Origin: Candidatus Electrothrix aarhusensis
Lineage (GTDB): Bacteria; Desulfobacterota; Desulfobulbia; Desulfobulbales; Desulfobulbaceae
Assembly (NCBI GenBank): GCA_004028505.1
Contig: MTKO01000092.1
Location: 27,682-91,681 of the forward strand
DNA: 64,000 nucleotides
Direction: 5' to 3'
The notes below the pieces were generated by a model. It saw only the letters and a list, made by a program, of their open reading frames with translations. It searched no databases and was not told where the DNA came from. The first letter of the stretch is position 1; the number at the start of each line of letters is the position of its first letter. This document shows positions 9,115 through 19,708 of the stretch, piece after piece. The translations under genes and the position numbers were made by a program.

Positions 9115-9228
9115 CGTAGGGTGCGCCCCGCGCACCAATCCGATTACGATTATTGCTCGTTTTTGGTGCGGGAACTGCACCCTACACTGCTGTAATAATT
9201 CGTTTTGGTGCGGAGGCCGCACCCTACA
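9115..9228 (+). repeat. REP cluster, three arms
   Basis: One arm of GTAGGGTGCGCCCCGCGCACC type (about 9117) and two inverted arms of GGTGCGG...CCGCACCCTAC type (about 9162 and 9206) fill most of the gap between the 928-aa protein and the SpvB-type gene. Confidence 0.7.
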
Positions 9229-9260
9229 TTTGATACGAAAACCGTGCCCAACGCCTGATT

Positions 9261-12200
9261 ATGCGAATAAAAACATCCCGATATGCTGTTCTGGTTTCGT
9301 TATTGATCCTGCTACTCCCTTTCCTTGGCACAGCAAGCCAGGACAAATCCGGGGTATCTCCTCAGGTCATATCTCTACCCTCCGGGCCGGGCTCCATTGA
9401 AGGACTGGGGGAATCATTCGAGCCGGAACTGAACACCGGAAGTGCTCCTTTCGGCGTTGCGTTCACCCTTTCGCCTGGTGTTGCCGGGCATACGCCCGCC
9501 CTGCGACTGACCTATAACAGCGGCTACGGCAATACTCCGGTCGGCCTAGGCTGGAACCTGAATATAGAATACATCCAACGCCAAACCGACAAAGGGCTGC
9601 CTGAGTATACGAATAACGATACCTTTCTTGTCAGCAACGGTGGTGAACTGGTGCCCCTGCCAGACAGCATGTATCGCCAAAAAATAGAAGGTAGCTTTAT
9701 CCGTTATAAAAAAACAGCGGACGGCTGGGAGGCATGGCGTCCTGACGGCACCAGACTTTTTTTCGGTACAGAAGAAAACAGCCGTCAGCAGAACGCCCGT
9801 GGTGTCTTTGCCTGGTTTCTGCAACGGGAAGTGGACACCAACGGAAATGGAATCGAGTATCTGTATGAACACGATCAGGGAATGATTTATCTCAGCGAGA
9901 TCCGCTATTCCATGATGTCACCGACCCTGTATAAGGCCGTGCGTCTGCTTTATGAAGACCGGCCTGACGTGTTGACCAACTATATCAGCCGCAGCAAGGT
10001 GGTTCAGGCACGACGCCTGCAAAAGGTAGAAGTGCGTTCAGCTAGTGCTTTGGTGCGTTCCTATCGCTTGAACTATCACCAGAGCAGCTTTCTCTCCCTG
10101 CTTGCTTCTGTAACCCAGTTCGGTACAGACAGCGTCACTGCTCTACCGCCACTTTCCTTTGCGTATTCTGTCTACGACCATGCCAATCAACAGACCGTGG
10201 TCATGAGCAATCCACCGCCTTTTAACACCACCTTAGAAAATTTGGATACTGATCTTGTTGATATTAACGGCGATGCCCTGCCGGATATGGTGCATACAGA
10301 TGCCTATTCAGGAGAACATCGTTTTTATATCAATGGGGGAAAAGGGAACTGGAATCCAACCCGGACAGTCCCGGACAATTCTCCGGCCTACACTCTGAGC
10401 ACAAACGGGGTCATGATGTCGGATATGAACGGCGATGGTCGCTCTGACTTGTTTATCAAAAACAGTTTCAACTTTGGTTTCTATAAAAATACCGGAGCCA
10501 TGAAATGGGAGTCAGCTGACTGGCAGCCATGCAGCCCCAATCCGGGCTTCAGCTTTGAGAGCCAGGAAATCCGACTGCTGGATGTCAATAACGACAAGCT
10601 CATTGATGTACTCATGGACCGGGGAAGTTCTTACGCGGTTTGGCTTAACCGCTCGGATAACGTCTGGAACAACAGCTTTGATTTCCAAACCTGGTTGCCT
10701 GATGGCAATTATCTTTCTTTTGCTGCATCTTCCACCAAGATCAGTGATATGAACGGCGACCGGATGCAGGATCTGGTCTACCTTTTGGATGGTCATCTCT
10801 CCTATTTCCCCAGTATGGGCAACGGTGAATTTGACAGCCAGGTGATCATGAGCAATGCTCCAGCTGGGCTGGGTCAACTGGCAGAACAGGTTGAAATCAG
10901 TGATATAGATCGGAATGGGCTGGCTGATGTGATTTTAGTGAGTAATGGCAGCGTAAAGGTCTGGTTCAATAATGCACGGGGCGGCTTTGAAGATCCTATC
11001 ACCTATACCGGCACTCCGGCCTACACCTCCCATTCCCGCCACCGTTTCGCGGATATGAATGGCGACGGTTTCACCGATCTGCTGATCACGGATGATCAGG
11101 CAACAGACCGTTTTGCCTATGTGGACTTCAACTCCGGCATTCATCCCAACCTGCTCAGTAAAATCAGCAACGGGCTGGGTATGGAAACCGAGATCAACTA
11201 TTGTTCTTCCACTGAAGATTATCTTGCTGATCGGGACAGGGGAGAACCCTGGACCACCACCCTGCCTTTTCCAGTCCAGGTGGTGGCCGGAGTGACAGTG
11301 CGGGATCTGCACAGTGGTCAGGAATACCGGACCGAATATCATTACCGAGATGGGTATTACGATGGAGAGGAAAAAGAATTTCGCGGCTTCGGCGCAGTGC
11401 GCAAGCTGGAATTCGGCTCCCTCAAGGCTCCGACCTTGAAAAACCTCTTCACCTTTGACGTGGGCGACAGCGAAGAAAGCCGCAAGGGGCTGGTCCTTTC
11501 TTCGGCAAGCTAGAGGAAAACGGCACAGTCAGTCCGCCGGTCGGGCTCTTTGAAACAGCCGACAACGAGCTGGACACACGAGAAATAGCTGTCGGCCTGA
11601 ACAACGAGCAGGTTCGTTTTTCCTATATTTCCGCCACAACGAGCACTATCTATGAGAGCGGGACCGTGCCGGTCAGCCTGTATCAGGAAATTGAAAAGGA
11701 TATCTACGGCAACACCACCAAGGAGTATCAGTACGGCATTATCGAAGGCACAGACCGGGCCGCAGGTGGGGATGAAATCCTGACGGACACAGCCTATGAT
11801 ATTGATACAGATGCTTGGCTGATCAATTTGCCCAAAGAGGTGAGCAGCATAGCCCTGGACGGCTCCTTTATTGCCCGGAAACGCTTTTTCTATGACGAAA
11901 AAGGCAACCTCCTCCGGGAAGAAGGCTCGCCTGACGGGACCGCCTTTATCCCGTTGCTCAGGAATGAGTATGACAACTACGGCAATATCATCCTGATCAC
12001 GGATGCCAATGAAAAATGCCGTAACATCTACTATGATGCGCAGTTTCACACCTTTCCGATTCAGGAATCCATCTGCGGCCTCAATCTGCTCATGGAAGCG
12101 GAATATGACACCGGCCTGGGGGTAATTACGGAGCATAGAGATTTTAATCAGCAGGTCACGCAATATGACTATGACCCGCTGGGTCGCCTGACTGCCATTA

Positions 12201-14929
12201 TCAGGCCCGGCGATACCCTGGCTCTGCCCACCCAGAGCTTTGCCTATCAGGTCGGCAATCCGCTCAGTGCTGTGCGCACCAGTCTCCGGGAGCAGGCAGG
12301 CAGTACAGCAACCTACGACAGCATAACCTATTACGACGGTTTAGGCCGCAAGCTCCAGACCCGGTCCGAGGATGACAAGGGACGCTGGATTGTGAGCAAT
12401 GCTGTAGACTTCAATCTTCGTCGCCAACCGAATCAGCAATGGCAACCCTATTTCAGCAGCACAGCAGCCTATGAAGCGCCTGATCCGAGCAAGCCCTTGA
12501 CCCATCTTTTCTATGATGCCAAGGCACGGGTCAGGGAGCAGGTGAACCCGGACAGCACAATCCGCAGAACCGAATTCGCGCCCCTGAGCCGGATCGAATA
12601 CGATGAAGAGGACATGGCAACCGGCGGCCTGCATGCGAACACTCCCACCCGTTTTTTCTCCGACGGTCTTGAACGGTTGATCCGGGTGGAAGAGCAGAAC
12701 GGGACAGAAATCTATGTGACCCGATACGGCTATGACGGCCTCAACAACCTGATCAACATTGAAGATAACGAACAGAACAGCAAGACCATGACCTTTGACG
12801 GGCTGGGTCGTAAGCTGTATATGAACGACCCGGACAAGCACGAGATGTTTTATGGCTATGATCCGGGTGGAAATCTCACCAGTACCCTGGATGCTGAAAA
12901 TCAGGAGATCATCTACACCTATGATGCGGCCAACCGCATACTGACCGAGGTTTTCCAGGGACAGGAGATAGTCCGTTATCATTATGATGAGGATTTTTCT
13001 CTTGACTGCCCGGACCTGGAAAATACCTTGGGTAAGATCGCCTGGATTGAGGATCAGGCAGGCACGGTCTGTTTTTCCTATGATCAACGCGGCAATATGA
13101 CCGCCAAAAAACGTGCCCTGGGAGGCCGTACCTTTATCAGCCGCATGGCCTATGACAGCATGGATCGGCTTGTTGAACAGACCTGGCCGGACGGCTTCAC
13201 CCTGCGCCATGTCTATGACCGGGGCAATCGCCTGACTGCTCTACCCGGCTTTGTGGACAGTATCACCTATAATGCAGCGGGAGCGATCACCGATTTTATG
13301 TACACCAACGGCATAGCAAGCCTGTCTGAGTATGACGAGCGGTTGCGCCTTAAACATCGACGGGGCCAAGTAGGCTCCGACCCCGTTTTGCAGGATCTCC
13401 GTTTTGACTATGACGGGGTGGGCAATATCACGGTGATGACAGATCAACGAAGCGCAAAAACGCCCGAAGATCGAAGTCGTTCTTTTGTGTACGATGACCT
13501 TTACCGACTAACATCAGCCACTGCCCCGGACTGGACCCGAACCTATGCCTATTCCAGTATCGGCAATATGATCTATAAGTCCGATATCGGGGAAATCCGG
13601 CACGGGGAAAACGGAGCTGGCCCCCATGCGCCCACCAGCGTGCCTGATGCAGGGTTGATCTATCGCTATGATGCCAACGGCAACCTGTCTGCCAAGGAGC
13701 CTGAATTTAGCACGGTCTTTGATCAATATAACCGCATGGTGCGCACGGAACAGCAGAACAGCGGGCCTGTAACCGAATACCTGTATGATTCCGGCGGACA
13801 ACGCCTGAGTAAGCAGGTCAGGACAGGGGGGGATACCGAAACAACGCTGTATCCAGATAAGTATACTGAGCTGCGCAGCGACCGCCTGATCAAACGGATC
13901 TATGCCGGTAATCGGCTGGTTGCCAGGGTATCAGTTCCCTTTGACCCGGATGTGCTTGCGACCCGTGCCGTGCCGCTTCGGGCTGGTGATTTTGATACAG
14001 CCCCGGCAGACGGGCGGATTTCCCTGGAGGAGATTCGGGCACAGGGCAAAGACAGTGCTGCGCTGGAAACGGAAGAGGTTGCCGATGCCCTGCGGATTTA
14101 TCTGGAGCACCTGGAAAGCGATTCTGAGCTGCTTTCTTTTGCAACTATTGCTCAGGCCCTGCATGAACTGGGTGATCTTGGCGAAGGAGCGGAGGGGGAA
14201 GTGCTGTTTTACCTGCCTGATCATCTTGGTAGCCCTAGCGTGGTGACGGATGCGGACGGTGCTGTGGTTGAGGAATCGGTGTTTTATCCCTATGGGGCGG
14301 ATCGGGCTCAGACTGGAAGTGTGGATAGTGAATACCGGTTTACTGGGAAGGAGCTGGATGGTGAGACCGGGCTGCATTATTTTGAGGCTCGGTATTATGA
14401 TTCGGTTGTTGGACGGTTTGTTAGTGTTGATCCGTTGATAGAGGCATCACAAGAGGAGCTAGATACATATATAAATATCCATGACAACAAGTTAACAGAT
14501 CAATATAAAAATAATTTAATGTTGGCGTCTAATTACAATTACACCAACTCTAATCCATTAATATTCATTGATCCTGACGGAGAATGGCTTATACCTGTAA
14601 TAGGTGCAGTCGCAGTAGTCGTAGTTATTTTGAATATAGTTGAAGAATTCAAAGAGAGTGCTGATATGATTGATCAAAATAAGGAATACGTAGAAACACA
14701 TGATGAAATAGATGCACTAATACATAGAAACGAATTATTAGCACCTGGTGAGCATGGGCAAAAGTCACCTATGATGCAACAGGCATTAGATATGGCTGAA
14801 GCAGTTCCTGGACACACGCTAACTGCTGATGATACCTTAACTTCATTTGGAATTTCCGCTAGCGGGAATGAAGCCGCAAAGGCAGCAAAGGACACCTATG
14901 ACATATTCACTGAATTAAATGCTGAATAG
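9261..14929 (+). CDS. exported SpvB-FG-GAP-Rhs (TcB/TcC-like) protein, one frameshift
   Basis: Two frames (9261-11513 and from before 11666 to 14929) form one protein of about 1,890 aa if one G is restored in the GG at 11503-11504; the second frame continues coding sequence upstream to that point with no start codon. Domains in order: signal peptide (MRIKTSRYAVLVSLLILLLP), SpvB N-terminal domain (VISLPSGPGSIEGLGESFEP), five or more FG-GAP/calcium repeats (DMNGDGRSD, DVNNDKLID, DMNGDGFTD), TcdB middle region (FRGFGAVRKLEF), and many YD repeats. The Rhs core closes with YLPDHLGSPSVVTD, then YFEARYYDSVVGRFVSVDPL. The final ~160 residues are an AT-rich, unrelated tip with a hydrophobic segment (IPVIGAVAVVVVILNIV). 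Family knowledge: such shells enclose a toxin at the C-terminus. No immunity gene is evident downstream. Confidence 0.85.
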
Positions 14930-14932
14930 CCG

Positions 14933-15134
14933 TGTAGGGTGCGCCCCGCGCACCATGTATTTTAAAAACACACACAATCGGCAATTGGTTGGCTGTCGAT
15001 AAAACCGAATTGTTTTCGGTGCGGGAACCGCACCCTACGGGATGCATTGTTTGTTTGGTGGGGATATACAATCGGCGGTGACGGTTGGTTGATGATAAAA
15101 AATGAATGATGTTGGTGCGGGGGCCGCATCCTAC
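14933..15134 (+). repeat. REP cluster upstream of RAYT
   Basis: Arms near 14935 (GTAGGGTGCGCC...), 15018 (GGTGCGGGAACCGCACCCTACG) and 15113 (GGTGCGGGGGCCGCATCCTAC). The last ends two bases before the transposase start codon. Confidence 0.75.
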
Positions 15135-15135
15135 T

Positions 15136-15684
15136 ATGTCGAATTATCGACGGGCCGATGTGAAAGGCGGCACATATTTTTTTACCGTGGTAACGTTTCG
15201 ACGCCGGACATTCCTCTGCGATGAGCATGTCCGCACCGCCCTTCGGCAGGCGATTGACACCACGCGGGTGACCCATCCCTTCCGCATTGACGGCTGGGTG
15301 CTGCTGCCGGATCATCTGCACTGTATGTGGACACTCCCGCCGGATGACGCCGCATTCGGGGTGCGCTGGTCGATGATCAAACGCGCTGTTACCCAACAAT
15401 GCGCTGATACCCTGCACCGACAGGAGCTGATGAGCGCATCCATGCAAAAAAGGAACGAATCCACGCTCTGGCAACGGCGTTTCTGGGAGCATCAAATACA
15501 AAACGAAAGGGATTATGCACGGCATCTTGACTACATTCATTATAACCCGGTGAAACACGGTCATGCCCGCACGGCTGGCCAATGGCCGTGGTCAACCTTT
15601 CATCGCTATGTTGCGGCGGGAATTTACCCCGCTAACTGGGCCGCTGCTTCTGCTGAACAAGATGGTGATTACGGTGAACCTTGA
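15136..15684 (+). CDS. REP-associated tyrosine transposase (RAYT, Y1_Tnp/IS200-like)
   Basis: A 182-aa single-domain HUH transposase of the REP-associated type. Seen: N-terminal MSNYRRADVKGGTYFFTVVT, the HUH motif in LLPDHLHCMW (residues about 56-65), WSMIKRAVTQQ, and the C-terminal HLDYIHYNPVKHG that carries the catalytic Tyr. Start set at ATG 15136 since an earlier in-frame ATG lies inside a REP arm. It is flanked on both sides by clustered REP palindromes of the type found across this window. In known REPtrons the protein nicks and mobilises its cognate REPs; whether it still does so here is unknown. No inverted terminal repeats or partner gene. Confidence 0.88.
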   Translation: MSNYRRADVKGGTYFFTVVTFRRRTFLCDEHVRTALRQAIDTTRVTHPFRIDGWVLLPDHLHCMWTLPPDDAAFGVRWSMIKRAVTQQCADTLHRQELMSASMQKRNESTLWQRRFWEHQIQNERDYARHLDYIHYNPVKHGHARTAGQWPWSTFHRYVAAGIYPANWAAASAEQDGDYGEP

Positions 15685-15689
15685 CCATT

Positions 15690-15979
15690 TTTGGTGCGGG
15701 AACCGCACCCTACGGGATGGTCTCGAAAACATGTAGGGTGCCGCCCCGCGCACCATTCTGAACAGGATGGTGATTACGGTGAACCATGACCATTTTCGGT
15801 GCGGGAACCGCACCCTACGGATGATCCCGAAAACGTGTAGGGTGCGCCCCGCGCACCATGTGTAAAGATGCACATAATCGGCAACCGATTGGTTTATTGA
15901 TGAAACCGAATATTTTTTGGTGCGGAAACCGCACCCTACGGATGATCCCGAAAATATGTAGGGTGCGCCCCGCGCACCA
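15690..15979 (+). repeat. REP array, six arms alternating in orientation
   Basis: Arms near 15694, 15734, 15795, 15837, 15918 and 15958 alternate between GGTGCGG...CCGCACCCTACG and GTAGGGTGCGCCCCGCGCACC. The one at 15734 has an extra C. The spacing alternates (about 40 and 60-80 bp), the pattern of tandem BIMEs next to a RAYT. Confidence 0.8.
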
Positions 15980-15992
15980 TTCAGGAAATATT

Positions 15993-16678
15993 ATGAAAAA
16001 ACAAATACTCTCCCTTGCAATCATCCTGATCCTATCGACAAACATCGGCTTGGCCGGTACACTCAGCACCTTTTACGGCACAGCGACCATAACCGCACCA
16101 GCCGACCTCCCTCCTGTCGATTTGGCCTTGCAGCTGGATCTGAACGGAACCGCTGTCCTGCACGACACCAGCTATATCATCCTGGAAAAGACCATGCTTT
16201 TTCCGGTGATTCCGCCTTTGGTAGATGCTCAAGAGGTCGGGCCTCGGCTTGAGGGTACAGTCGGCCCGGATACCTTCCAGCTCCGAACAACCCCGTTTTC
16301 TGATCAGGCTGGCGGCAAAACCGTTAACCGGCAAATCTTTTTCAATAATGCTGTGGTCGGCAACCAGGGTAACAGCATCACCGGGGAATACAACGAAACC
16401 GTTACCGGCCTGCTGCCCGCCCCCTTTTCCATAACCGGCGAGTTTATTTTGATGCGTCCGGTCAGCAGTCTAAGCGATTCTGTGACAGACAACGACAACA
16501 GCGGTTGCCTTGATCTTGATGAATCCGGGCCGGAGGCATGGATAAGAATCTGATGGAGTACAGTGATGCCGCAACAGCTCTGTCCATTCGCAATAACGGA
16601 GGCGATATGCCTCTATGTACTCCTGTGGACAGCCTTGTTCGCGACGCCTTGAAAGAATTTTATGAAAACCAGGAATGA
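15993..16678 (+). CDS. small exported protein with calcium-loop end (frameshifted)
   Basis: ATG 15993 follows AGGAAAT and a signal peptide (MKKQILSLAIILILSTNIGL). As sequenced the frame stops at 16553 (186 aa). Just before, the sequence reads DNDNSGCLDLDE, an EF-hand or dockerin-type loop; restoring one A at 16522-16523 continues it as IRAGGMDKNLMEYSDAATA to TGA 16676-16678 (about 228 aa). The N-terminal ~150 residues are a beta-rich domain not recognised. It pairs with the next gene, also exported and carrying calcium loops. Function unknown. Confidence 0.6.
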
Positions 16679-16706
16679 TCCCTGCTGCAAATTAAGGAGA
16701 ATTATT

Positions 16707-17507
16707 ATGTTGTGCAAATTACGCTGCTCTCTACAGCCTGTTTTGCTCGTTTTTTTCTTTACCGCTCTGTCTCTGACCGTAGCAACACCTGCACATACAG
16801 CAACAGCAGGTCTATACTTTGCCGTCCCTCCGGCTCCGGCAGGTGGCACAGCAGCTGTTTTTATCGCTGTGACCTCACCTGATGATATAGAAAGTTTTAG
16901 CCTGGAGCTGAATTTTGCCACCGGCAACATCCTGACCCTTGCCGTAGCAAGCTGGGAGGAACGTTGGGCCTATTACCCGGAGTCTGCTTTTGGTCCGGCC
17001 CCGCAGGCAGAACTCAATGATATCCGTCCTAATGGCAACAAAACCAAAATTTTTATCAACGGCTTTGCTCCGAATGGCACATCCGGCAGTATCGGTCGTA
17101 TCCATTTTGATGTGGCAAGCGGGGCAGCGGACGGCGACACCCAGGTGCTAAGCTTGACAGGGAAATATCGTTCTAAGAGCACCGGGGAGGTCAAAGAGTT
17201 TCTTTCTGCAACGACTACGTTTACGGTCGGAGAAGATGCTCCGCTGGATACGGATCAGGATGGTATAGATGACGATTGGGAAGAGCAATACTTTGGTGAC
17301 CTTGTTAGTGCTAATACACTCAGTGACTGGGATCAGGACGGTTATACGGATCTACAAGAATACCTCAATCAACTCATCGGCGAAACAGACTCGGAAGGTT
17401 GGCCTTATGACCCGAAATCAATCAACACTCCAGGGGGAACCGGATACCATAAACCCGGTAACGGGAATGTATGGCTGCTTTTTCTACCAGCTATTTTAGG
17501 GCGATAA
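16707..17507 (+). CDS. exported protein, cohesin-like domain plus calcium-binding repeats
   Basis: Start ATG 16707 is chosen for its strong AAGGAGAATT leader; a longer in-frame start at 16662 lacks one. The 266-aa protein has a signal peptide (to about residue 35), a beta-sandwich-like module (TAGLYFAVPPAPAGGTAAVF, then ESFSLELNFATGNILT) that looks like cohesin/bacterial Ig folds, and two thrombospondin-3/EF-type loops (DTDQDGIDDDWEEQYFGD and DWDQDGYTDLQEYLN). The C-terminus ends in a short hydrophobic stretch (VWLLFLPAILGR), possibly a sorting tail. It follows another calcium-loop exported protein; a cohesin-dockerin-like pairing is possible but speculative. Confidence 0.6.
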   Translation: MLCKLRCSLQPVLLVFFFTALSLTVATPAHTATAGLYFAVPPAPAGGTAAVFIAVTSPDDIESFSLELNFATGNILTLAVASWEERWAYYPESAFGPAPQAELNDIRPNGNKTKIFINGFAPNGTSGSIGRIHFDVASGAADGDTQVLSLTGKYRSKSTGEVKEFLSATTTFTVGEDAPLDTDQDGIDDDWEEQYFGDLVSANTLSDWDQDGYTDLQEYLNQLIGETDSEGWPYDPKSINTPGGTGYHKPGNGNVWLLFLPAILGR

Positions 17508-17544
17508 CAAAGGCCGCAGAGTCTTTCTCGGGTATGAATCCACC

Positions 17545-18558
17545 ATGAAAAAATGTTCTCTCTGGCTGGAAAAGATCCTGCCGCCGCCCCGGGGCAATTT
17601 TATGATCCGGGCAGATCTTGATAAGGGCTATCGTCGGTTTTCCAGAGGACTCTCACTGATCCTGACGATCTTAGTTTTGGTCCCTATGACCATCATCGCC
17701 ATTGTTTCCAATTATCAGCAGGTCACCATTTTTATTCTTTGTGCCCTTGTTGCGGTGCTGGTGGTTTTCCAGCTCAGTGAGGCCATTACCGATCATCTAC
17801 GCGAGGCCGGTTTAAAGCGCGAGCAGTTTCTGGCCCGGGCCGAGCAGCCCAATAAGCTGGCCTCCATCGGCAGGCTGGCAGCCGGGGTGGCCCATGAAAT
17901 TAATAATCCCCTGGCGATCATTAATCAGCAGGCTGGCTTGATCCAGGATATTCAAGAGATGTCGCCTGATTTTCCTCACAAGGATATGGTGGAGGAATCC
18001 CTTGCAGGCATCCAGAATGGCGTGCAGCGCTGTAAGGTCATTACTCATCGTCTGCTCGGTTTTGCCCATCAGACCAAGGTGGAAATGGAAAAGGTTGATA
18101 TCAACGCCCTCCTGTATGAGGCGGTTGATTTCCTGGCCGAAGAGGCATCGTATAACCAGATCGGCATGGAATTTATTCTTGATGAGGATATCCGGCGTCC
18201 TAGGAGCGATCACGGAGAACTCTTGCAGATTTTTCTTAATATCATCGCGAACGCTATAGATGCTCTGGCGGAAGGTGGAGGGAGCAGCGGTAGGATAACC
18301 CTGAGTAGCAAACAGGTGGGGACGGAAACCGTTCGTATCTGTATAGCGGATAACGGTCCCGGCATGACAACCGAGGTACAGAAGCATATTTTTGATCCTT
18401 TTTTCACAACAAAAGAAACAGGGCGGGGGACCGGACTGGGGCTGTCCATTGTCTACGGTCTGATCAGAAAACTGGGCGGCACGGTGAATGTGGTGTCTGA
18501 GGTCGGAAAGGGCACGGAATTTGAGATTGACCTGCCGGTCCATCAGGAGGAGGAATGA
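17545..18558 (+). CDS. membrane sensor histidine kinase
   Basis: 337 aa. Two membrane helices (residues about 30-75) with almost no periplasmic loop, then a HisKA domain with phospho-acceptor His in GVAHEINNPLAIINQQ (near 115) and a HATPase domain with N box (NIIANAIDAL), G1 (DNGPGM), F box (FDPFFTTKE) and G2 (GTGLGLSIV). No extracellular sensor, so it may sense through the membrane or a partner. Its stop overlaps the ATG of the next gene (ATGA at 18555), indicating translational coupling with the response regulator and a third kinase-like gene. Confidence 0.88.
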   Translation: MKKCSLWLEKILPPPRGNFMIRADLDKGYRRFSRGLSLILTILVLVPMTIIAIVSNYQQVTIFILCALVAVLVVFQLSEAITDHLREAGLKREQFLARAEQPNKLASIGRLAAGVAHEINNPLAIINQQAGLIQDIQEMSPDFPHKDMVEESLAGIQNGVQRCKVITHRLLGFAHQTKVEMEKVDINALLYEAVDFLAEEASYNQIGMEFILDEDIRRPRSDHGELLQIFLNIIANAIDALAEGGGSSGRITLSSKQVGTETVRICIADNGPGMTTEVQKHIFDPFFTTKETGRGTGLGLSIVYGLIRKLGGTVNVVSEVGKGTEFEIDLPVHQEEE

Positions 18559-18977
18559 AGGATAAGGAGCAGGAGATGGGTAAGAATGAAGGGATGAAGC
18601 TGCTGATCATTGATGATGAGGTGGAGTTTGCCGCAACCCTGTGTAGACGTCTCCAGCTGCGCAATATAGACGCAGTTGATGCTCATAGCGGCCAAGAAGG
18701 GCTGGTGCTCCTGACCGAGATACACCCGAATATCGTTATTCTTGATTTGAAAATGCATGATATGAGTGGGCTGGATGTGCTGGAAAAAATTAAGACCTAT
18801 GATGCGACGATTGAGGTAATTATGCTCACCGGGCACGGTTCGGTTCGGGCTGGAATTGAAGCTGGGGAGAAAGGGGCCTTTGATTATATGATCAAGCCGG
18901 TTGATCTGCCTGATCTCTTGGTCAAGATTGCCGAGGCTGTGAAAAAACAGATTGAGGGCGATGAGGGCAGAGGATGA
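18555..18977 (+). CDS. single-domain response regulator
   Basis: 140 aa, receiver domain only: acidic pocket in LLIIDDE, phospho-acceptor Asp in NIVILDLKMHDMSGLDV, conserved Thr/Ser in IMLTGHGS and Lys-Pro in DYMIKPVDLPDLL. No output domain, so it probably acts through protein contact. The C-terminal KKQIEGDEGRG tail resembles the one at the window's left edge in position after the receiver. Coupled by 4-base overlaps with both neighbouring genes. Confidence 0.88.
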   Translation: MKDKEQEMGKNEGMKLLIIDDEVEFAATLCRRLQLRNIDAVDAHSGQEGLVLLTEIHPNIVILDLKMHDMSGLDVLEKIKTYDATIEVIMLTGHGSVRAGIEAGEKGAFDYMIKPVDLPDLLVKIAEAVKKQIEGDEGRG

Positions 18978-19708
18978 CAACAGGAATAACAGCAGAGGGG
19001 ACAGGAGAACAAGAAAGAGCAATGCGGCAGCAGCAGATGGCCTCTTTTGGTCGGCTGATCGCTGATTTTTCCCATGAGATGCGCAATCATCTTGCTGTGA
19101 TCCAGGAGGCGAACGGTCTGCTGGAAGATATTTTGGTAATGGAAGGTACCGAGGGAAATTCGGTTCCGGTCTTGCTGAAGGAGACAGCGGCTCAGATCAG
19201 TCAGCGGGTCCGGCGTTCTGCCGATCTCTGTCAACATCTCAGCGGGATGGCCCATCGTTCCGACACCCCGTGTTCCTCCTTTCAGGTGAATGATCTTGTG
19301 GCGGAGCTGGTTATTTTTTTGGAGCGTTCCACCCGTTCACGGCAGATTTCCTTGCAGCTTGATCAGGGGCAGGGGATTGATCCCATATATAATGAACCTG
19401 CCCTGTTGCAGCATGTTCTCTATCAGCTGTATGCTTTTTCGCTGGAGCTACTGAGTAACGGGCAGACTCTGATCATCAGTACAGCCATCGGTACCGTGCA
19501 GACAAAGGGAGGAGTCGCAATCAGTTTTCGTTTGGGTGGTGTGCCAAAACTGGATCTGGCAGAGCTGTCTGCAACGGTGTCGGCAGCGATTGCCTCGCTG
19601 GGGGCGAAATTGGAAGGTCTGCAACAGGAAGATTTAGAGGTAACAGAACAAGGTTTCGCGGGTTTTTGCGGATTTAAGTTATTGGTGCCTTCGTTGCCTG
19701 TTGCGTAA
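18974..19708 (+). CDS. degenerate histidine-kinase-like protein
   Basis: 244 aa. HisKA-type helix with His in ADFSHEMRNHLAVIQEANGL (near residue 34) is intact, but the ATPase half lacks readable N, G1, F and G2 boxes, ending instead in a beta-rich region (FCGFKLLVPS). It could be a histidine phosphotransfer or dimerisation partner rather than an active kinase. It starts by ATGA overlap with the response regulator stop, making a three-gene unit with the upstream kinase. Classification as kinase-derived is firm; activity is inferred to be lost or changed. Confidence 0.65.
   Translation: MTTGITAEGTGEQERAMRQQQMASFGRLIADFSHEMRNHLAVIQEANGLLEDILVMEGTEGNSVPVLLKETAAQISQRVRRSADLCQHLSGMAHRSDTPCSSFQVNDLVAELVIFLERSTRSRQISLQLDQGQGIDPIYNEPALLQHVLYQLYAFSLELLSNGQTLIISTAIGTVQTKGGVAISFRLGGVPKLDLAELSATVSAAIASLGAKLEGLQQEDLEVTEQGFAGFCGFKLLVPSLPVA

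Noticed and set aside
9101..9400. 99-aa plus-strand frame over the REP cluster and SpvB start
   Set aside because: Translates the REP palindromes (Cys/Trp-rich nonsense) and overlaps the real SpvB start in another frame.
11490..11520. Programmed ribosomal frameshift in the SpvB-Rhs gene
   Set aside because: No slippery heptamer is visible and many other genes show similar one-base breaks, so a missing base is the simpler explanation.
12341..13210. 289-aa open frame on the minus strand within the Rhs region
   Set aside because: Antisense to YD repeats; long open antisense frames are expected from their codon pattern.
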